From: Mesostigma viride
Lineage: Eukaryota; Streptophyta; Mesostigmatophyceae; Mesostigmatales; Mesostigmataceae
DNA length: 64,000 bases
Assembly: GCA_009746045.1 (NCBI GenBank)
Contig: RPFO01001060.1
Coordinates: 1-64,000, forward strand
Direction: 5' to 3'
Positions 40,361 through 53,124 of the stretch are shown piece by piece. The position numbers and the translations under genes are program-made. The notes beneath the pieces are model-generated. The model made no database searches, was not told the origin of the DNA, and saw only the letters and a program-made list of their open reading frames with translations. Numbering within the stretch: the first letter of the stretch is position 1; each line of letters starts with the position of its first letter.

Positions 40361-40760
40361 ATGTCGACTGCGCAGTCGCTGCGTGCCACAGGACAGCTCG
40401 GTAAGGGTTTGTTTCAATAATTTCAACGGACGCAACGAGTGCACGATGGGACGAAGACAAGGATAGCATGCGGAATTCAGAGAATTCGCACGATTTCCAT
40501 TAAAGAAGGTCATTTAATGGTGTTGTTTGTGCATGTTGCCCGGTTGCTGCCTGGTTTTTGCGTGTCGTGGCGACCGCGCAGTCGCTGCGTGCCAAAGGAC
40601 AGCTCGGTAGCGTTGGTTTCAATGATTTCAACAGATTTTAACGGATGCAACGAAGGCACGAAGGGACGAAGACAACGATAGCATGCGGAATGCAGTGAAA
40701 TCATGCGAATTCGTGAAAGAAGGTCGTTGAATGATGTTGTTTGTGGATTTTGAAAAGTCA
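40361..40760. repeat. 206-bp tandem duplication
   Basis: Two diverged copies, anchored on gcgcagtcgctgcgtgcc at about 40370 and 40576 and on gacgaagacaa.gatagcatgcgga. No ORF is conserved between them. Confidence 0.7.
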
Positions 40761-42764
40761 GGTGTTGTGGGATTCAATCAACGGCAAGGAAGCGTTTATA
40801 TTGGCCTTTGAGTCGAAAGTGTGCTCCTTTACGTCCAGATTTCCATAACTATCGGTTTGCGCCACCAGTCTCGCGGGATGCGCGTCCTGCATGGAAGGGG
40901 GAAAATTTTTATCAAGGAGACATCTAGCGCAGGCCAGAAATCGGGAGAATTCGGACCCTTTCTTATGCCCCCGGGCGAGGGACGATACCTTTTGTGGTGG
41001 GATCTACTTTGTGGTGGGATCATCTTTTGTGGTGGCTCGCGCCTTGACAACTCACAGGCATGCAACGTAGATAACATCATTAAAACTCCGGCGGCGCTGC
41101 AGGGCGGCATGGCAAGGGATCTGGCGCTATCTGACGGGAAAGAAGGCATAACCTCACGTTGATAACGTTGCTAAGAAGCGAAACATGTCGGCTGTCGGGG
41201 TTTTATCGAGTGGTTTTTGAGTGGTTTGTTGGAAGGTGTTTGCTGCAGGCTGCTCAGTTGTATGTAAATATTGAGGCAATTAAACGTTTCTTAGCACCGG
41301 CTTCACTGTGCTTGGAGGCTTCACTGTGCTTGGAGGCTCACCAGCTTGTGTATTTTTAGCAACCGGATGTGTTGGAAAGAAAGTGACATGGGTTGATCTG
41401 AGGGGCATACTGCACGGGTGAAACGCATGCAGGTAGGGAGTATCATTGGTAAGGCTGTATGTTATGTGTATACATATCTTGCGTATGCGTAGGTTGCATT
41501 ATGCGTATGCGTATATTGAATTTGGCCTTGTGGCAAGCTTTGGTTTCTTACCAAAGGGTTGTGCTGGAAAGAAAGGTGACAGGGGTTGATCTCAGGGGCA
41601 TACTGCATGGGCGAAACTGCACTAGGTACTCCTTACCTGTCCGGTCATTGGTAAGGCACGATGCGTGCCAGGGGTTGACCTGAGGGGCGTACGGCATGGG
41701 TGAAGCTGCATGTACGTATGCCCAATACCTATCATCATTGGTAACGCACTGCGTGACAGGGGTTGATCTAAGGGGCATACTCCATGGGTGAAACTGCATG
41801 TAGGTAGAGGGCATCTTTGGTAAAGCAGTATATAATGCCAGGTATACATCAAAGAGACAACCGACCAGACATACATGGTTGTCTCCTTGATACATATATT
41901 TCAGGTTCTTCTTTTCGGGGTTTAATTTCCCTATGTTGCATGCCATTCTCACCCGCCTCTAATATTCTCAATGAATGCATATATTGCTTCCACTCCGGGC
42001 GACCAACTTTAGTGTAAATTGTCCTACGGTATAACCGGTTGTGATAAATTAATGGATGAATAGATTAATGTCGCGCTCATGGTCCTCCCTGCCTTACCAA
42101 TGAAATATAAATGCTTCCGTAACGCTCAATAAATGTCACAACTAAACCTAACGCACAAGCAATGATATACGCATACGTAATTTACACGTACCTCCGTCTG
42201 AACATCGCACAGTGAACAAAGTGCAAGACGTGTTCGCTGTGTTGCCCCAACGGTTACAAATGCTTACGGCCTCAGTCGCACATCTCCGTAGCGCAATGGG
42301 AAGGGCAAATGTCTCCGGAATCTCCGATTGGCCGGGAACTAGCGTACGATTTTCACAGATTTTCACTCCAGTTGGTCGCCCGGACTGGAATATTTGCTCG
42401 CGTTCAGTGGGCCCTAAATGTGCACACGTTCCGTAGACGGTTGTAGTAGAGTAGGTGACGTGTCCGGCCGGAGACCGGCCACAAACGCCGGACAGGCACA
42501 ATATTGGTTACTACCGGGGGCCCGGGGGCGAAGCCCCCGTTCTTGTAACTTATACAACTCCTATTTTCAACGTTTTGACCCTCCTAGCTCACGATATCCC
42601 CGTTTATAGGGCATCGTTAGGCTGTCTAGATAGATGTTGTAGTTAGAATGCTGTTAGATAGATGTCGTAGGTAGCTGATGTAGATAGATTAGACCGGTAG
42701 GACTGTTTGCACGTACCCATCCATCCATCCATCCATCCATCGGGGTCAATGCTCCGTGACTCCC
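40761..42764. repeat. Unassigned region with 90-bp degenerate repeats
   Basis: Four diverged units (near 41372, 41571, 41659, 41751) share gggttgatct.aggggcatactgcatgggtgaaac-like blocks. A (ccat)n microsatellite lies at about 42716-42741, and a GC hairpin (cgggggc-gaa-gcccccg) at 42523-42539. I see no gene. Confidence 0.6.
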
Positions 42765-43458
42765 TGTTGCGTCCAAGCCCATTTATAGGTTCCTTTAGTG
42801 GACAGTTCGGCGCAACAATGTGAAATAGGCGAAATCTTAGTGTTCGACTATTTAGGACTATTTGTACAGCCGGTTCATACGGCGTTGTACTTGCTATTCA
42901 GTGGTTTTGTAGTACTTTCGGTACTTTGGTTTATCTGTAGGTGCGCAGCATGTCAATGTGCGTGGACCTAGTATAATTCGTTTTGGGTCGTACGGTCAAT
43001 TTGTGTGAACCGTAGCGCCCTAGAGATCTCGGTTGACCATGCGTCCAAGCAGTGCTGCTTGGCACTGCTTGGCAACGCTGTGAGCCGCCAAGGTTAATAG
43101 TGTGTGGGAACGTTCACCATTGTCACCCCCGGAATGAATGAAATGAATTGAGTTAATCTCTTTCTCTTTCCGGCTGGGTCACGCCCGCGGGTTTAGGAAA
43201 TGCATGGTCCTGAATTCCTGTCGTAAATGCTACATGTACCTCGGGAGGCATTAGCCACGCTTCCCTATAGAGGTTGTCTCACCGCAGGCTATAACCGGCC
43301 AGGGTCAACTGCGCCAGGTTAATTATGTTAGATTAGTTATCGTCCATACTATTCATGGTGTGGATTGCGTAGATTAATATAGCGACCACCGTTCATAATG
43401 GTCTATTATGAATCAGGTGTAGATCTTTTACACCCGGCAGTCAGCCGGGATGTAAAAC
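42765..43458 (+). repeat. 5' LTR of LARD-like element
   Basis: Starts TGTTGCGTCC and ends GTAAAAC. It differs from the 3' copy at a 2-bp indel (about 42793) and a short cluster near 43430. Confidence 0.9.
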
Positions 43459-43478
43459 TGGACTCGGAGGAATCCACC
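43459..43478 (+). other. Primer-binding site
   Basis: tggactcggaggaatccacc directly follows the LTR. TGG at its start pairs with a tRNA CCA end. I did not identify which tRNA. Confidence 0.65.
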
Positions 43479-43997
43479 TGAGTCGCAGAGGTAAATGAGC
43501 GCTGTTTATAAGTTTCTAAAACAACTATAATGTCACATCGCAGACTGGCCACCTTGCGATTGTGCGTATGTCGTGACCTACACTCTAGAGGTCATGACCC
43601 AGGTTCCTGTCAGGAACGGATTTTTTTCACGAATTTAATTTTTTTCTCTAGGCGGTAGGTCGATTTTCAATTGCCCCTGCCGAAGGGGGGTTGTGGGTTC
43701 GGTAGTTATTGAATAAGTCCGGCAATCGGCATCGAGAACCTATAGCGGGTCCATAATCCCTCATAGTCGACTTTTTAGTGGGGCGGGGTGCTGGCGAGCG
43801 TCCGAGAGAATATCCTCATCATCGGCGACCTCTTTTACTTCGGCAGCGTCCATGGGCACGACACCCGGCAGTCAGCTGGGGGAGTCGAAGACACAGGTAT
43901 GCCCGGAGTAGGATTGTTCATTATGATAGAACGCTCCTTCGGCCATTGCTGTCGAAATTTTAGTTTTTCCTAGACTTGAATTTCTATCAGTAGTATA

Positions 43998-44553
43998 TGC
44001 AGCCCTACCCAGTAGTGTTTCTTTTAGGGTTGCAGCCCTTCCAGGCTGTAGCCCCCTTTTCTTTTTGTCATGCTGCAGCCCTTCCAGGCTGTAGCCCATT
44101 TTTGTGCTGCAGCCCTTACATGCTGTAGCCCATTGTGGTGCTGCAGCCCTTACAGGCTGTAGCCCCCTTTGTGTGTGTGTGTGTGTGTGTGTGTGCTGCA
44201 GCCCTTCCAGGCTGCAGCCCATTTTTGCGTTGCAGCCCTTCCAGGCTGTAGCCCCCTTTTCTTTTTGTCATGCTGCAGCCCTTCCAGGCTGTAGCCCATT
44301 TTTGTGCTGCAGCCCTTACATGTTGTAGCCCATTGTGGTGCTGCGGCCCTTACAGGCTGTAGCCCCCTTTGTGTGTGTGTGTGTGCTGCAGCCCTTCCAG
44401 GCTGTAGCCCATTTTTGCGTTGCAGCCCTTCCCGGCTGTAGCCCATTTTGGCGTTGCAGCCCTTCCCGGCTGTAGCCCATTTAGCGTTGCAGTCCTTCCA
44501 GGCTGTAGCCCAAGTGTTTCTTTTAGTGGCAGCCCTTATAGGCTGTAGCCCCT
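43998..44553. repeat. Minisatellite with higher-order repeat
   Basis: Units of about 25-35 bp built on tgcagcccttccaggctgtagccc. They are arranged as two higher-order blocks of roughly 200 bp (about 44029-44190 and 44231-44370), each ending in a (gt)n run, so the array grew by duplication of multi-unit blocks. Confidence 0.85.
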
Positions 44554-47123
44554 AGCAGCAATAGTGTACACTGTGGCTTGCTCCTTAATCTTCGGAGCAC
44601 GCTGAACAGGTCATTCGTGGGTACGGGTGGGGGAGGCAGGTCTTGCCACTCTTGTTCAGGCAGAAGAGTTAATTCTTATGCACACGGCACTCCTGGGTCA
44701 CTAGGAGCCACTTGTACCACTCTATGACCTTCACCACCACCTTTGCCTTCTGCCCCAACCATCCTCTCACCTGGGTCATCAGTGTAGAGGGTACAGGGAG
44801 GGCAACAATTGTTGGATGCACTACGTAGCTGTGACAACAGGTAGTCATATCTGTTGCATGCGCGAGTGGTGACACGCAGTAGTAGCTACTTTGGTTGGCT
44901 GCTGCACTGTTACAGGTGGTCACACTTGTTCTTTTACTTCATTGGGTTGTTTTATTTTCTTTAGGTGCTGGTATCTTGGAGACAGGCAGGTAGTAGCCAG
45001 TCTGGCTAGCTGCTGCGCTGTCACGGGTGGTCACACCTGTCCTTCTTCTTTCTTTTGTTGTTTGGTTATTTCCATATGCTGCTAGTCATGCCAGTATGTT
45101 GACACTGTGTCCCTGTGGGTGTAGCCGTTAGCTGCCTGTACCATACCTCCTTTGCAGGGGCCAGGATGGCTGCCTGTGCTCACCTTATAGGTGCTATAGT
45201 GACAATTGCTATCTTTAGTAGCATCGTCCCTTGTAGTCTTTAGTGACTGCAATATTCTAACAATATTTGTATCAGCTGTGACAGCAGCTAGTAATAGCTG
45301 TGTTGTCTAGGTTGGTCTTACTTGCTACTAGACATCGCAATTAGGGCTACCCTCATGGCTGTTGCTGTCTCTTTGTTGGGATTAATTAGTTAGAGTGACA
45401 GTTGTTGCAACAGTTAGTCATAGCTGTTGCCATCATGAGTATTTTGTCTCTTTTGCTTCTTTTGGTTCCTGTGTATATGGCCCTCACGGCCGTCCATGTG
45501 AAGTGCATCAACACTTTACCTCTTTTGTTTCCTTAGTGGTTGTCGCCGGCGTTCCACCGGCTTGTTCCTTTGTGCATCATGTCCATCTTCAAGCGTCGGC
45601 CTGTTTTGCAAGGGTACTTTATGTTTCTTACCTTTGACGTATCTATGCGACGTGGTTGTTTCAGGATGATGCGCTTGGTTGTTGTAGCTCGGGTACCTTA
45701 CTTTTCCTTCCAGTCAGGGAGGGTTCTATCAGCATATGCTTTGCAACCTTCCTAGTTGCAGATTTCCCTTTGCTGAAATGCATGCTGTTGTGGACGTTAA
45801 TTCATGATGGACATCATTTCCCACGTGTGGATCCTACAGGGTTCCCAGTACTCCTGTCATGCACACTTGTCTCCTCGTACTTTTTCCTTCCAGTCAGGGA
45901 GGGTTACGTCGCCACAATGTGCAACCTTCTTAGTTGCAGGTTTTAGGCAATGGAGCACTTAGCTGCATGACGGGCCTGGGATTGTTGTTGATTTTTGTTG
46001 CTGGACATAACAATCTATGGATCCTATAGGGTTAGCAGTACTCCTTCAGTCTGAAGGCGCTATTAGCATTTTGTTCTCTTCCCTGTTCTAAGGGGAGTTA
46101 GGACTCTTCACATGGGGTGCATTGGGTTTTACCACCACCCCCACCTCATCTATCCTCAGTCTCATTCAGCCCCTTGCCATCACCCCTTCCCTGCACAGCC
46201 ACCGTGCCAGGAGCTAGCAAGTAGTCATCCTTGCTGTTAATCGGGGTTGCTGTTGGTCATACCTGCTGTTTGCTGGGATTGATGTCAGGTGATAATTGGT
46301 GTTCCTACCCATTGTTGTGGATGTGTGGCACGTTTCTGTTGCAGGTAGTCATACCTATTTTTTTTTGTACTCAATACTAGCGGTCATGCTGGTAACCGTG
46401 GCAATGGTTTATTGGATATCGCCCGCTAGACACATCTACCATGATGACGGGGGCTCGTGATAGCTCAGTACCGGGGAGTTCCTCGACGTGTTTGTAGGGG
46501 CAGCCTTGCTTGTGGACCTGATCACTCCACTCTCACTGCCATTCGGACACATGTTTCGTAGACACTGCCTTGTCCTGACCTTCACACCCCTTTCTCCCCA
46601 GTCTGGGGGTACCCTTGTGGCTACAATGTCTTTGTACCTCAGTTGTGGCACGTCTATTTTGGCTTGATATTCTATCTGTTTGGTTTGTTTGGAATTTTTT
46701 TTTCCTTTCCCCCCCCCCCCCTCCGGGTGCTTTCCGTCGCGAGGGCGCTCCGATTCCCATAGAGGGGGGAGGAGAGAAGAAGGAAGAGGCTTCACAGCCC
46801 CTTAGGGGGGGGAGGAGTCACAGAGATAGGCATCCGTGTGTTACCCAGTTAGTGGACTGAAGGGAGAGGCTCCCATCCCCCTTAGGGGGGGGAGGAGTCT
46901 GTGTGAGAAAGCACTGAGGTTACTAGTGTTATTACTAGTGGTGAGATCAGGTGCATGTGTTGGTATGTGTATAGTAGATACGTGGTTGGGTGTCCCTGGT
47001 TCATCAGGGACAAGGGTCAGCTGCACTATGATGTGTGCGCTTAGAAGATGTATGTAGGTGTATGGGGTGTGCATAAAGGATTGGAAGATGCGTATGCGTG
47101 TCAGAGGAATCTTTCAATTTTTT
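44554..47123. other. Interior of LARD-like element, left part
   Basis: No recognisable coding domain. There are imperfect duplications, for example ttccttccagtcagggaggg at about 45702 and 45884. Several 'ccttaggggggggagga' tracts at about 46760-46900 resemble the element's own polypurine tract. A C10 run lies near 46710. Confidence 0.55.
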
Positions 47124-49828
47124 TTAATTTTCACTTTGTGTGGTTTCCTCCATGCAAAGGCACACGCAGGGCTCCCCCTCCAGATTATTGGACTCCCCCT
47201 TCAGGAAACGGTTGAGTGTCTCCCTCCAGATTATTGGACTTGACCTCAGGCCCTCCAGGCCCTTGAGGATTTTAAGGAACTCCGTGTGGATGTCCCTTTT
47301 CCATACAGCAGGCACCCTAACATAGAAAGGCGTCTTGCCCTCCCACTTTTCCTGTGCCACATCTGCATCCCCCTCTAGAAATGCCCTCTTGAAGTCTACC
47401 ACCACTGATCCATAGTCCAAGCCCTTGTTGAGAAGGCCTAGAAAGACACACAGCAGCAGCCTCCAAGTATCATGCAGCATGCCAGGGGTATACAACTCCT
47501 CAGCAGTGCACTCACCAGTACCCTTGAACTCATTCAGCACTGGCCTGACATGTGGTACCTTGACCCCGTCCACCTCCTTCATCTTGATGACAAACTTGAG
47601 CTTGAGTAGACGTCGTGCAGGAGGCAGGTCATTGACAGGTTCCACGCATTTCTTGGAGATCCAGTCCTCCCCAGATTTAATCAGACCCAGTGTGACCTGG
47701 GGACACATAATGGGAGAGGACATGAGCTTCACCAGGCCTTGGTAGTTGATAGGGCTGTGTCCAGCAAGTGAGTGAGGACCAATGCCCAAACTGCTTGGAT
47801 GACTAGCAGCTGGCAGTATGAGGTCATCAACCAAGGGCTCCTGCCCCTGGCACACTTGCACACGCTTAACCGTCCTGGTTACTGCACGTGATAGGTGAGT
47901 GGTCCTGAAATTAATCAGTGGGACCTGACCAGCCCCTTCCTTAGTCAGGAGAGAGGACGTGATCACTACCCCATCCTGGCATAGGAAATTCTGCCCCAGA
48001 AGAGCAGGTCCTTGATAGCCCTCCAAGACACAAAAAGCAGTGTCCTGTCCAAGGATAGGAATGAATACCTCACCCAGTACCTTCACGTGTACCCCGCCAC
48101 TGAAGTCAGACACAAACTGATAGCTGGGTTCAGACATGCTGTACCCTGCTGCAGCCCTGGTCCCAATAATGGAGACCTGAGAATTAGTGTCTACCTCTAA
48201 GGCAGTGTCCAGCCCCAGATTGCCATGCCACCTGAGCTTGGCTACCTTGGGCTGCTTCTTGGCCCTTTGTAGAGCCCCAATCAATCCAGCCAAACTTGTC
48301 CCCCTGGGCTTGGTTAGTGCCTTGGGCTTGACAGTTGACTCCCCAGCTGTTGACCTTGCAGCCTGTTCAACAAGTACCTCTGCAACCTGGCCAGGGCTGA
48401 CAGATTCCCCTGCAACAGATGTGGTCGTTGCGTCAGTGATGTCACCTGGGACCTGAAAATCCTGCAGATCCTGTGAGCCTTGTGCCTGACTGCCCTCATT
48501 CATCAGGTTAGGCTTGACATATGACCAACTCAGCCGGTGTACATGCTTTGGTTCGTCCTCCATGCTGACCAAGCATGCGTGGCTAGCTTCATCAACCTGG
48601 GTAACCACCCCAGGACTCCAGCTACCACGTTTGCCATAAAGGCTAGGTTCCTTCCAAGCTAGGACCTTCTGACCCACTTGTGGCTCCAGCATCTTCCAAC
48701 CCCGGTCCTTCTCCCTCAGCTTGGCAAAGGTGACATGTGCAGCATGTTTCCAGCCCTCCAGCACATGTGGTGGGCACAGGCCATGATATAGACCCATTGG
48801 GCTGACAGCAACCCCATCATAGTAGAAGTTAACCCTGCTGTTCAGCTGCTGCTCCACGTTCCTCAGCCATGCACTCCTGACAAGTGCAGGTGCAGACAAG
48901 GGTACCCAGTCTTCAGAGATGATCAATTTCTTGACCTCCTGGATTGCCCTCTCGATAGCACCCTGCTGCCCATGAGCCTCCCTAGGTGTAACCAGCAACT
49001 CAGGAAGGGTAGGATCACCCTTGAGATGCTGAAACTGCATGTCCACCTGGATCCTTGTGGTAGGAAACTTGGCTCTTACATTCTGCAGGGCAGCCAGCAA
49101 GTACCTGTTCTTCATAGAAGGTAAATGCTCCAGCACCTTGTATTTCGTGTACCTGTCCACGCACACCAACAGTTGCATGCCCCTGATGTGTTGGATATCA
49201 CACTGCAGATCACCAATGCTCTGAGGTAGAGCTTTGGCATGTGATTTCCTGGGCTTGTTGGAGGACAACTGGCACTTACACCGTGAGGCAGCTTGCTGAC
49301 ACGCCTTAAGAAGGGGTGCCCTGCCCATACGGAAGGCAAAGTTGTTTGACAGAGAAGTGGCATGCCCAAACATGTTGTGGATTCGGGCACCCAACTCCTG
49401 GTACACAGAGGAAGCAGTCCCTGGCACAGTCAGGACTGTGCTGTCAGGTTGTCCAGCATCACCATGCTGACTTCCATCCTGTTCTGACTCAGAGCCTGAG
49501 TCACCCTGCTCATGCCCAACACCTGGACCGCCAGCAGGGACCACATGCATACCACCAGAGGCCTTCACACCCCTCTGCGGTTGTACATTGGTTTCTCTCA
49601 GAATGAGAGGTCCACCCTCGTGCCCAGCACGAGGATGCATAGGGTCAGACATTCTTACAGCTGCACCAGCTGTCAAGGACGTCTTCATAGGAACCTGTAC
49701 CTCTCCAGGTGACCTGGGGCCACACTGAACCTGGAGATCACCCTCTTGTTGCCCAGATATAAAATCTGCATTGGAGCACCTGGCCTCCCCTTGGGTGAAT
49801 TAAGGTGTGTAGGGGTTGCCTCAGACAG
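47124..49828 (-). pseudogene. pol of family 3 copy a (integrase-protease-partial RT)
   Basis: The open frame includes ATG 49688 (MKTSLTAGAAVRMSDP). Integrase: finger HNMFGH...RCKC, core DIQHIRGMQLLVCVDRYTKY, VDMQFQHL, HGQQGAIERAI. Then LSWSYVKP, protease EVDTNSQVSII...ALLGQNFL, and RT up to VVDFKRAFLEGD and GLRSSPIIWRETLNRFL. It ends in unrelated residues after FLKG. Compared with copy b, a GGGG versus GGGGG difference near 49790 takes this pol out of the gag frame. Confidence 0.88.
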
Positions 49829-50755
49829 TCACTGCTCCTTGTTGTCTTCTTGCTGACTGCCCTTTGAAGGCTGGCCTGCCTGGGACTTGTTGTTGTTCTT
49901 CTTCTTGTTGTTGTTATTCTTGTTGCTGCCCTGGCCCTGGGACTTTTTGAAGCTGGGACACTCCTTCTTGATGTGCCCCCACCCCTTGCACAGGTAGCAT
50001 TGTATCTTGGACTTGCCCTGGCCACTGCCCCCATTGTCAGACGCGTTGCCCTGCTTGGGCTGACCACCCACCCGCCTGAACACCGACTTGGAGTGTGACC
50101 TCCTGTCAGAATCAGGTGAATGATCTCCCTTGCGCTTGTTATGGTTGCCCCTACGCCCTCCTTGGCTTCGGTCAGCCTCAGACGTCTTGGAGCCACCCTG
50201 GGTACGCCCGCCTGCCTGGGTAGCCTTCACTGCTGGCACTCCACCCTCAAACAGCTCCTCTGCCTCGAGAGCTTGTTTAATGATGACCTTGTAGGCCTTC
50301 AGGGTAGAGTGTGGGGCACACATGACTTTTAAGGAGCCACGTGTCGCCTTATCCAGCCCAGAAACCTTGAGCCAGTTGGTTAGGGCTATGTTATCAGCGA
50401 CATTAAAGCCGTGAGCCCTGCCCTCCTCAACCATCTTACAATAGTTGAGAAAGTTCTGGATCAGGTCCCCCTTAACCTCCCACCCTTGGTACTTGTCCTG
50501 CCAATGGATGCCGACCTTCTTTCGTTGGTCTTCCAGCAGCTCCTTCAGCTCAGCCACGTACAGTGCCCAGGCTTTATTGGCCTTTTTGCACTCCCTGGTT
50601 AGGTCCTTAATCTGGTCAGTACACTTGCCAAAAGTGCTACTGCCTATCCAGATTTGATAGTAATTTGTACCACCGTACAAGCTAGGGAACCCTTCCAATC
50701 CCTCCACAAACTCTTCAGCCTGCTTAGGCTTGGAGTCTGAGGTTACAGGCTGCAA
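49829..50755 (-). pseudogene. gag of family 3 copy a, 5' truncated
   Basis: 308 codons without a natural ATG. Core ...KQAEEFVEGLEGFPSLYGGT, then VADNIALTNWLKVSGLDKAT, an Arg/Ser/Gly tail, the CCHC knuckle CYLCKGWGHIKKEC, and an Asn/Lys-rich end. It ends CAG UGA CUG (readthrough-type context, 49829-49831). It is collinear with copy b from about 62400. Confidence 0.85.
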
Positions 50756-50813
50756 CTGATTGACAATTAATAGACCCCTGTTGAGAGAATGACAGGCAAA
50801 CTATTGTAATACG

Positions 50814-51430
50814 AGTTGTGAGGGTAAGAATGCCACGAATTCCGCCATGGTTCTTGCAGGAAGTTGCCTTTATTAATAATCAGGAAACACAGACGTAAGT
50901 CACGTCACTTCCAAGACTGCACGCAGCACAGGCGACAGGGTCGCAGTGCCAAGAGAACGTGCACGCAAGAACTAGCGTCCCGGTGTGACCAAGTCACTCA
51001 TATAGCTTACTAGGGACGCGTCCAAGTATTCAGCTGCACTGTCACAGCTGAACTGTCAATCAATTGATTACACAGACTCTGGCACGCCTTTGGCGCGCAG
51101 ATCTATCAATTGTCCATACGGCTAGTCCTGTGGACCTATCCGTACACTAGTCAGCATCAATTGTCTCATAGGTCCTGGCGCGCTACAGTGCGCCTACCTA
51201 TCAATTGACCATCAAGTCCTGTACAAGTCCTGTCAACGTCCTGCGGACTATCAAAGTGACACTTGTACATCCTGTGTCCGTACGCGCCCACAGTGGCGCG
51301 CCGGGTACTGTCGGCACAGCCTAGGAAACGTCATAACTTTTACGTTCCTTAACCAAATGAGGCGTTCAAGGTGCCGTTGGAAAGAGCGTAACAATCTCTA
51401 TCCATCTAACGTAAATCCTTTACGTTAACT
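50814..51430 (-). repeat. 5' LTR, family 3 copy a
   Basis: 617 bp, reverse complement of 60706-61323 and 19591-20207. AGTT...AACT ends. The first 22 nt form a hairpin (aacgtaaa/tttacgtt). Confidence 0.95.
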
Positions 51431-53109
51431 CCCTTAGGGGGGGGAGGTATCTCATCTCTTTTGTGCGATGGATGTGCGCAGTCATGCACACTTGTCTCTT
51501 CCCCACCACACCAATACCAGCCGCATGTCCGCAAGGAGGAGCTATCTGCTCTTCAGGACCCCGCTCTTCAGGAGGGGTTCGACCTCGGCATTAGTTCATT
51601 CGGCGCGGAGTCCCGCTTGTAGTCTTACGAGGTGGCGAGGGACACCGATTTCATAAGGGTTACGGCGGCGACAAAGAGCGCGGGATACGGTGCGCGCAGT
51701 TCGAGCTATGATCGCGCCTCAAGTTGCGACATCGGCGCAGTGGCGGCAGTCAGCGCTAGGGCGGCCGTCGGGCGAAGTATCACACGCGACTTCCGTCGCA
51801 AGCGTATATTTGTGCAACGGTGGTAAGCCACCGTACATGGAGCCCGCGCTATGCCCCTCAGGTATAGTGGCGACGGGCGACAAGGACAAGGAGACACTGT
51901 GGCCACATCGGCGAGTCGATGGACGCATCGGCGAGTCATTTGTTGGACAACATGGTTTCCGGCATTAACAAGGCGTCCGACCTCTCTTCGCAGTCCGCGG
52001 TGGAGGTCGAGCAGCGGGTTTTATCCCAGCTGCAGGCGCTGCGTTTAGGTTTGGAGAAACAGATGGTTGCACAGGCAGAGTTTTTTTTTTTTTAGGCGCG
52101 GTTGTCCACCACGATGGAAGCGGTACTCCAGAAGGTGATGGAGCGGATGTTGACTCCCCAAGCGGCGGCGGGACCTGGGGCTTCTACACATTCCAGTGCA
52201 GGACCCACTCAGGTCGCGCCTTAAGGGCCGGGCGGGGCAGTCACTAGCGCGACGTTACCGATGGGTACTGTGACCGTTGCGGGTGGTAATTCCGGGGTTG
52301 TGGGGCCGTCAGGTCCCCCAATGACGGGGCTTTCCAGTGCCCGTCCAGGGGTGGCACCGGGGCCGTTAGGTCCCCTCGTGGCGGGGCTTTCCAGCTCCTC
52401 CCACCGACCTTTGGCTCCTGTCCAGGTTCCCCCTCAGGGGTCTGGGTGGACCTCCCTATTGCCACGTGTGGCGATAGTACGGGCGTGCGATTGGTCATGG
52501 TCACATGACAGTTTACATTGTGTTCTTCACCACATTGTCTTATCGGGTGGGAGCCTTTGGCACCTTGCTTGCCATTGGTAGACTGTTCTATTTGGGACGT
52601 CGTTGAGTTGGTGACATTTGGCGACATTTGGTGACATTTGGCGACATTCGGTGATCTTTGGCGACTTTTGGCTACTTTATTGTAGCATGGCCTTTATTGG
52701 CTCTTGTGATGAGAATTTGGAGGTTGAGCCACCTGCGTGTGATGTATCACCTCGTGCAGTTACAGTGGTGGTCGTGTCGATGCCTGTATTGACTATCCTC
52801 ACTTTGGATGTGTTACGATTCACGTATGTCCGTGGCTAAACTTGTGGTGATCGTGGAGACCTTGGCTCACTGCCCTGTGTCTTGGCCCCTCGCTTCTGTC
52901 CTTTGGGCATGCATCCTTCTTCTGCGTGCCGCGCGGCCAATGGACGGGATCTGAGTTGGGCTTGCCCGATGGACCAGCTTAGTCGTGCAAGCTGGTCCCT
53001 GCCCCATCGGGACCATAGGTCACTCATGGGTTGCACCATGCGTATACGGAGTCTAGCATGTTCTGGGCGTGGTTGTCGTTGGGCTAGCGGGGTAGCCGAC
53101 CTCTCCCCA
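51431..53109. other. Interior of LARD-like element, right part
   Basis: No recognisable domain. Broken open stretches on the plus strand read like a decayed Gag-type coding region (for example RKEELSALQDPALQEGFDLG near 51530 and SQSAVEVEQRVLSQLQALRL near 51990) but are split by frameshifts and a poly(T) at 52080-52094. The assignment is tentative. Confidence 0.4.
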
Positions 53110-53124
53110 GAGAGGGGGGAGGAG
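53110..53124 (+). other. Polypurine tract of LARD-like element
   Basis: gagaggggggaggag directly precedes the 3' LTR start TGTTGCG. Confidence 0.85.

Larger units (their letters stand above)
47124..51430 (-). mobile_element. Truncated Copia-like element, family 3 (copy a)
   Basis: Minus-strand copy with its 5' LTR at 50814-51430, gag and the first part of pol. The RT is cut after motif B, and the rest of RT, RNase H and the 3' LTR are missing. Near the break, an 18-bp block (ctccagattattggactc) is duplicated at about 47179 and 47223. The interior start also lacks the pre-gag ORF and about the first 60 codons of gag. It lies inside the LARD-like element. Confidence 0.88.

Noticed and set aside
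43998-44553. Possible CRISPR-like array
   Set aside because: Units are degenerate and contiguous, without unique spacers, in a eukaryotic element. It is a minisatellite.
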